64,000 nucleotides of DNA from UBA7455 sp026713185 (GTDB taxonomy: Bacteria; Pseudomonadota; Gammaproteobacteria; Pseudomonadales; Azotimanducaceae), in the NCBI GenBank assembly GCA_963665785.1, contig OY762456.1:2170001-2234000 (forward strand), read 5' to 3'. Numbering within the stretch: the stretch's first letter is position 1; each line of letters begins with the position of its first letter. The notes below the pieces were generated by a model. It searched no databases. It saw only the letters and a list, made by a program, of their open reading frames with translations, and was not told the DNA's origin. The position numbers were made by a program, and so were the translations under genes. Positions 63,489 to 64,000 of the stretch are shown here, piece by piece.

Positions 63489-64000
63489 TCATTGATTATA
63501 CTGCAAAATCGGCTGTAGCCATCGTTCAATCTCGGATATGGGCAGTTTTTTTCTGGCCGCATAGTCTTCTACCTGATCTCTACCGATCTTGCCGATGCCA
63601 AAATATCTTGATTCAGGATGAGAAAGGTAGAAACCACTGACTGTTGCCGCCGGGTCCATGGCATAGCTTGCCGTCAGTGTGACGCCGGTCTTTGCACTTG
63701 CATCCAGGAGTCTGAACAATGTTTCTTTCTCAGTGTGGTCCGGGCAGGCCGGATATCCCGGGGCAGGGCGTATACCCTGGTACTTTTCCCGGATGAGTTC
63801 GGCGTTGGACAATGATTCGTCCAATACATATCCCCAATAGACTTTCCGTACTTCCTGGTGAAGATATTCTGCAAACGCTTCCGCCAGACGGTCTGCGAGA
63901 GCTTTTACCAGGATGGCATTATAATCATCCTTCTCATCTTCAAAGTGAGCTGACAGGGTCTTGGCGCCGAGTCCGGTGGTTACCACAAAACCGCCAATGT
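63489..64000 (-). CDS. metH: Methionine synthase, C-terminal reactivation domain (5' part beyond window)
   Basis: The last 170 residues of cobalamin-dependent methionine synthase, running off the right edge (the frame stays open to 64000). The AdoMet-binding reactivation domain is clear: IRPAPGYPACPDHTEK, and the closing YFGIGKIGRDQVEDYAARK. The domain allows reductive methylation of oxidised cobalamin using SAM. Only this part can be judged. The catalytic and cobalamin-binding domains must lie to the right. Confidence 0.93.
   Translation of the reverse strand, partial: IGGFVVTTGLGAKTLSAHFEDEKDDYNAILVKALADRLAEAFAEYLHQEVRKVYWGYVLDESLSNAELIREKYQGIRPAPGYPACPDHTEKETLFRLLDASAKTGVTLTASYAMDPAATVSGFYLSHPESRYFGIGKIGRDQVEDYAARKKLPISEIERWLQPILQYNQ

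Overview
The window is an ordinary-looking piece of a marine-type gammaproteobacterial chromosome (roughly mid-40s to 50 % GC by eye). The gene orders tig-clpP-clpX-lon-hupB-ppiD, yafS-rnhA-dnaQ and cmoA-cmoB, the long two-lobed QueF, the small 4.5S-type SRP RNA and the abundance of TonB-dependent uptake genes all point to Gammaproteobacteria. I cannot name a genus from sequence alone. Both ends cut genes: a TPR-like gene at the left and metH at the right.

Left part (1-22.4 kb): two paralogous exported repeat proteins, an M48 metalloprotease, a PhoU-like/Pit phosphate uptake pair, an SDR, two Nudix hydrolases, uvrA, a CinA-type molybdopterin-binding-domain protein, a GST, an AAA+ ATPase/VWA pair, cmoAB, a TauD-like dioxygenase, an MFS exporter and a LytS/LytR-type two-component pair.

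Middle (22.5-41.3 kb): the accessory heart of the window, a beta-glucan (laminarin-like) utilisation locus. One arm has a surface GH16 lipoprotein with four appended carbohydrate-binding-like modules and a TonB-dependent receptor, facing an opposite-strand pair of a TPR protein and an FG-GAP/ASPIC-UnbV lipoprotein. The other arm is a tightly overlapped operon, LacI regulator > GH3 > clan-A glycosidase > GPH sugar symporter, in which all three junctions are 4-base ATGA overlaps. The same strand continues into an arsenate-detoxification pair (GAPDH plus ArsJ). A LacI-type palindrome overlaps the -35 box of a plausible promoter in front of the regulator. The proposed flow is: GH16 cuts glucan at the surface, the receptor imports oligosaccharides, the exported clan-A enzyme and cytoplasmic GH3 trim them, and the GPH carrier crosses the inner membrane.

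Right part (41.3-64 kb): glutathione-dependent formaldehyde dehydrogenase, queF, a nitroreductase, a BRCT protein, SRP RNA, a cold-shock protein, tRNA-Leu(UAG), the proteostasis cluster tig-clpP-clpX-lon-hupB-ppiD, a YafS-like methyltransferase with rnhA and dnaQ, an SCP2-domain protein, sohB, a YhdH/AcuI reductase, a CPA2 antiporter, and a sulfite-reductase/DUF934 pair after metH. Two copies of a roughly 155-170 bp MITE-like element with long terminal inverted repeats sit in the proteostasis cluster, between clpP and clpX and between hupB and ppiD.
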